Assembly: GCA_017853885.1 (NCBI GenBank)
Contig: JAFMIR010000001.1
Coordinates: 1 to 64,000 of the forward strand
Length of the DNA stretch: 64,000 nt
Reading direction: 5' to 3'
From: Prosthecobacter sp.
GTDB taxonomy: Bacteria > Verrucomicrobiota > Verrucomicrobiia > Verrucomicrobiales > Verrucomicrobiaceae
The notes under the pieces were generated by a model that saw only the letters and a list, made by a program, of their open reading frames with translations, did no database searches and was not told where the DNA came from. Below, one piece after another: positions 63,115 through 64,000 of the stretch (position 1 is its first letter; the number at the start of each line of letters is the position of its first letter). The position numbers and the translations under genes are program-made.

Positions 63115-64000
63115 GGTTTCGGAGCTTTGGCGGGTGCGGGAACGCTGCATGTGACCTGAGTGCCGCCGTGCGATCTGGAACTGAAGCTGACGGCACCTCC
63201 CATCATTTGAGCGCGATGGCTCATGGTCAAGAGGCCCATGCCTGTGCCTTTGGAACCTTGGTCCGGAATGCCAACACCGTTGTCACGCACCGTGAGCACG
63301 ATGTTTCCACTTTGTCGGGCAAGGTGAATCTCCACACGCGTAGCCTGGCTATGCTTCACGGCATTGGACACAGCCTCCTGAGCCACACGGAAGAGCTGTA
63401 GCGCCGTTTGAATGTCTTGAACCTTCACCGGATTGTCGAAGTGGAACTCACACTGGATCCTAAAAGCCCTCGCCGTGCTATCAGCGAGCTCTTTGAGCGC
63501 ATCCATTAGGCCGTCCGAATCATGAACCATGGGCATCAGACCCCGCGCCGTTTCACGGGCGCGGGTGTTCGCCTCGCTGACCATGCGCACAATCTCACCC
63601 AAATGGGCGGCTTCCTCGCTGCCAATATGGGCTAGGCGCTGCTGAGCCACTTTGGCGAGGCATCCGATAGCGGCGAGCTGCTGACACAAGTCGTCGTGGA
63701 GTTCACGGCCGATGCGCGCACGCTCCTCCTCGCTGATATTCAAGACCTTGTCCTCCAGCGCCTTGCGTTCGCTGATGTCACGAATAATACCGGTGAAGAT
63801 GCGACGACCGGTGGGCAAAAGGGCCTCACCCACAGACAGATCGATGGGAAACACGCTGCCGTCTTTTCGCATCGCCAAAGCCCCACGGCCGATACCGATG
63901 ATACGCCGCTCGCCAGTGCGCATGTAGTGCTCCACGTAGCCATCATGTCGGTCACGGAAGGGCTGCGGCATCAACATCGAAATGTTTTGGCCGACCATCT
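63111..64000 (-). CDS. FixL-like PAS sensor histidine kinase, N-terminus beyond window
   Basis: The C-terminal about 296 residues are present; the protein continues past the right edge. The visible part starts inside a PAS domain with MLMPQPFRDRHDGYVEHY, TGERRIIGIGR and KDGSVFPIDLSVGEA, the same signature as the oxygen-binding heme PAS of FixL. Next is a HisKA_3-type H-box with ERARIGRELHDDLCQQLAAIG, then an HATPase with NAVKHSQATRVEIHL, DNGVGIPDQGSKGTGMGLLTM and the SHGGTQVTC end. It should phosphorylate the overlapping response regulator. Confidence 0.9.
   Translation of the reverse strand, partial: MVGQNISMLMPQPFRDRHDGYVEHYMRTGERRIIGIGRGALAMRKDGSVFPIDLSVGEALLPTGRRIFTGIIRDISERKALEDKVLNISEEERARIGRELHDDLCQQLAAIGCLAKVAQQRLAHIGSEEAAHLGEIVRMVSEANTRARETARGLMPMVHDSDGLMDALKELADSTARAFRIQCEFHFDNPVKVQDIQTALQLFRVAQEAVSNAVKHSQATRVEIHLARQSGNIVLTVRDNGVGIPDQGSKGTGMGLLTMSHRAQMMGGAVSFSSRSHGGTQVTCSVPAPAKAPKP

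Overview
The window comes from a Gram-negative bacterium of the PVC group, most likely Verrucomicrobiota (Prosthecobacter/Verrucomicrobium-like). The evidence is three DUF1501 proteins, a DUF1552 protein, a DUF1549/DUF1553 'planctomycete cytochrome' protein, a PVC-type propeller/HEAT/cytochrome c protein, FGly sulfatases and a Tat-exported Gfo/Idh/MocA protein. These sit beside a normal LPS and outer-membrane set (kdsA, lpt and mla genes). I see no rRNA, tRNA, CRISPR array, IS element or prophage. Coding is dense, with many 1-4 nt overlaps, and no gene-free stretch exceeds 300 bases if the small ORF at 26547 is accepted.

Layout. (1) 16632 down to 1, minus strand: a long co-directional, partly translationally coupled gene train that runs off the left edge. 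It starts with a GntR/FCD regulator whose upstream region carries two GGTATAC-type half-operators over a plausible promoter. There follow a surface/periplasmic module (DUF1553 cytochrome, DUF1501, DUF1552, two sulfatases, a beta-propeller protein) and a cytoplasmic oxidative module (D-2-hydroxyacid dehydrogenase, SMP-30 lactonase, MQO-family flavoprotein, FGGY kinase, SDR dehydrogenase, FAH-family hydrolase). I read it as a regulated catabolic locus for a sulfated sugar or sugar-acid, probably ending in a 2,4-diketo-3-deoxy-acid cleavage of the oxidative L-fucose/L-rhamnose type. The enzymes are seen; the substrate is inference. (2) 16.7-24.0 kb: a DUF1501 gene, divergent from a two-domain SGNH-alpha/beta hydrolase plus another DUF1501, then a propeller/HEAT/cytochrome c protein. 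(3) 24.1-28.0 kb: pseudopilin and GspF genes of a type II secretion-like system, a DoxX protein and an NlpC/P60-like protein. (4) 28.1-33.2 kb: truB, a DHH phosphoesterase, a ceramidase-like protein, scpB and pheA. (5) 33.2-39.2 kb: a lipoprotein, a SufR-like regulator, a redoxin, a DUF3108 protein, an SHD1-PQQ propeller protein, a DUF1080-like lipoprotein and a CNB-FHA protein. (6) 39.2-45.9 kb: a reduced bat (aerotolerance) cluster with a BatD-BatE fusion and an inserted unknown secreted protein. (7) 46.0-55.6 kb: two unknown secreted proteins, a NagB-PIG-L fusion whose PIG-L half has lost its metal ligands, a phosphodiesterase, DUF3307, CNB and DoxX proteins, a Gfo/Idh/MocA oxidoreductase and a discoidin-like lipoprotein closed by a terminator. 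(8) 55.8-62.5 kb: the outer-membrane biogenesis block mlaD-mlaC-mlaA, a small lipoprotein, kdsA-lptC-lptA-lptB, then hpf and rlpA. (9) 62.5-64.0 kb: a LuxR-type response regulator and a sensor kinase whose PAS domain closely resembles the heme PAS of FixL, cut by the right edge.

Start codons were moved inward from the longest frame where a signal peptide, conserved N-terminus or 1-4 nt overlap with the preceding gene argued for it.
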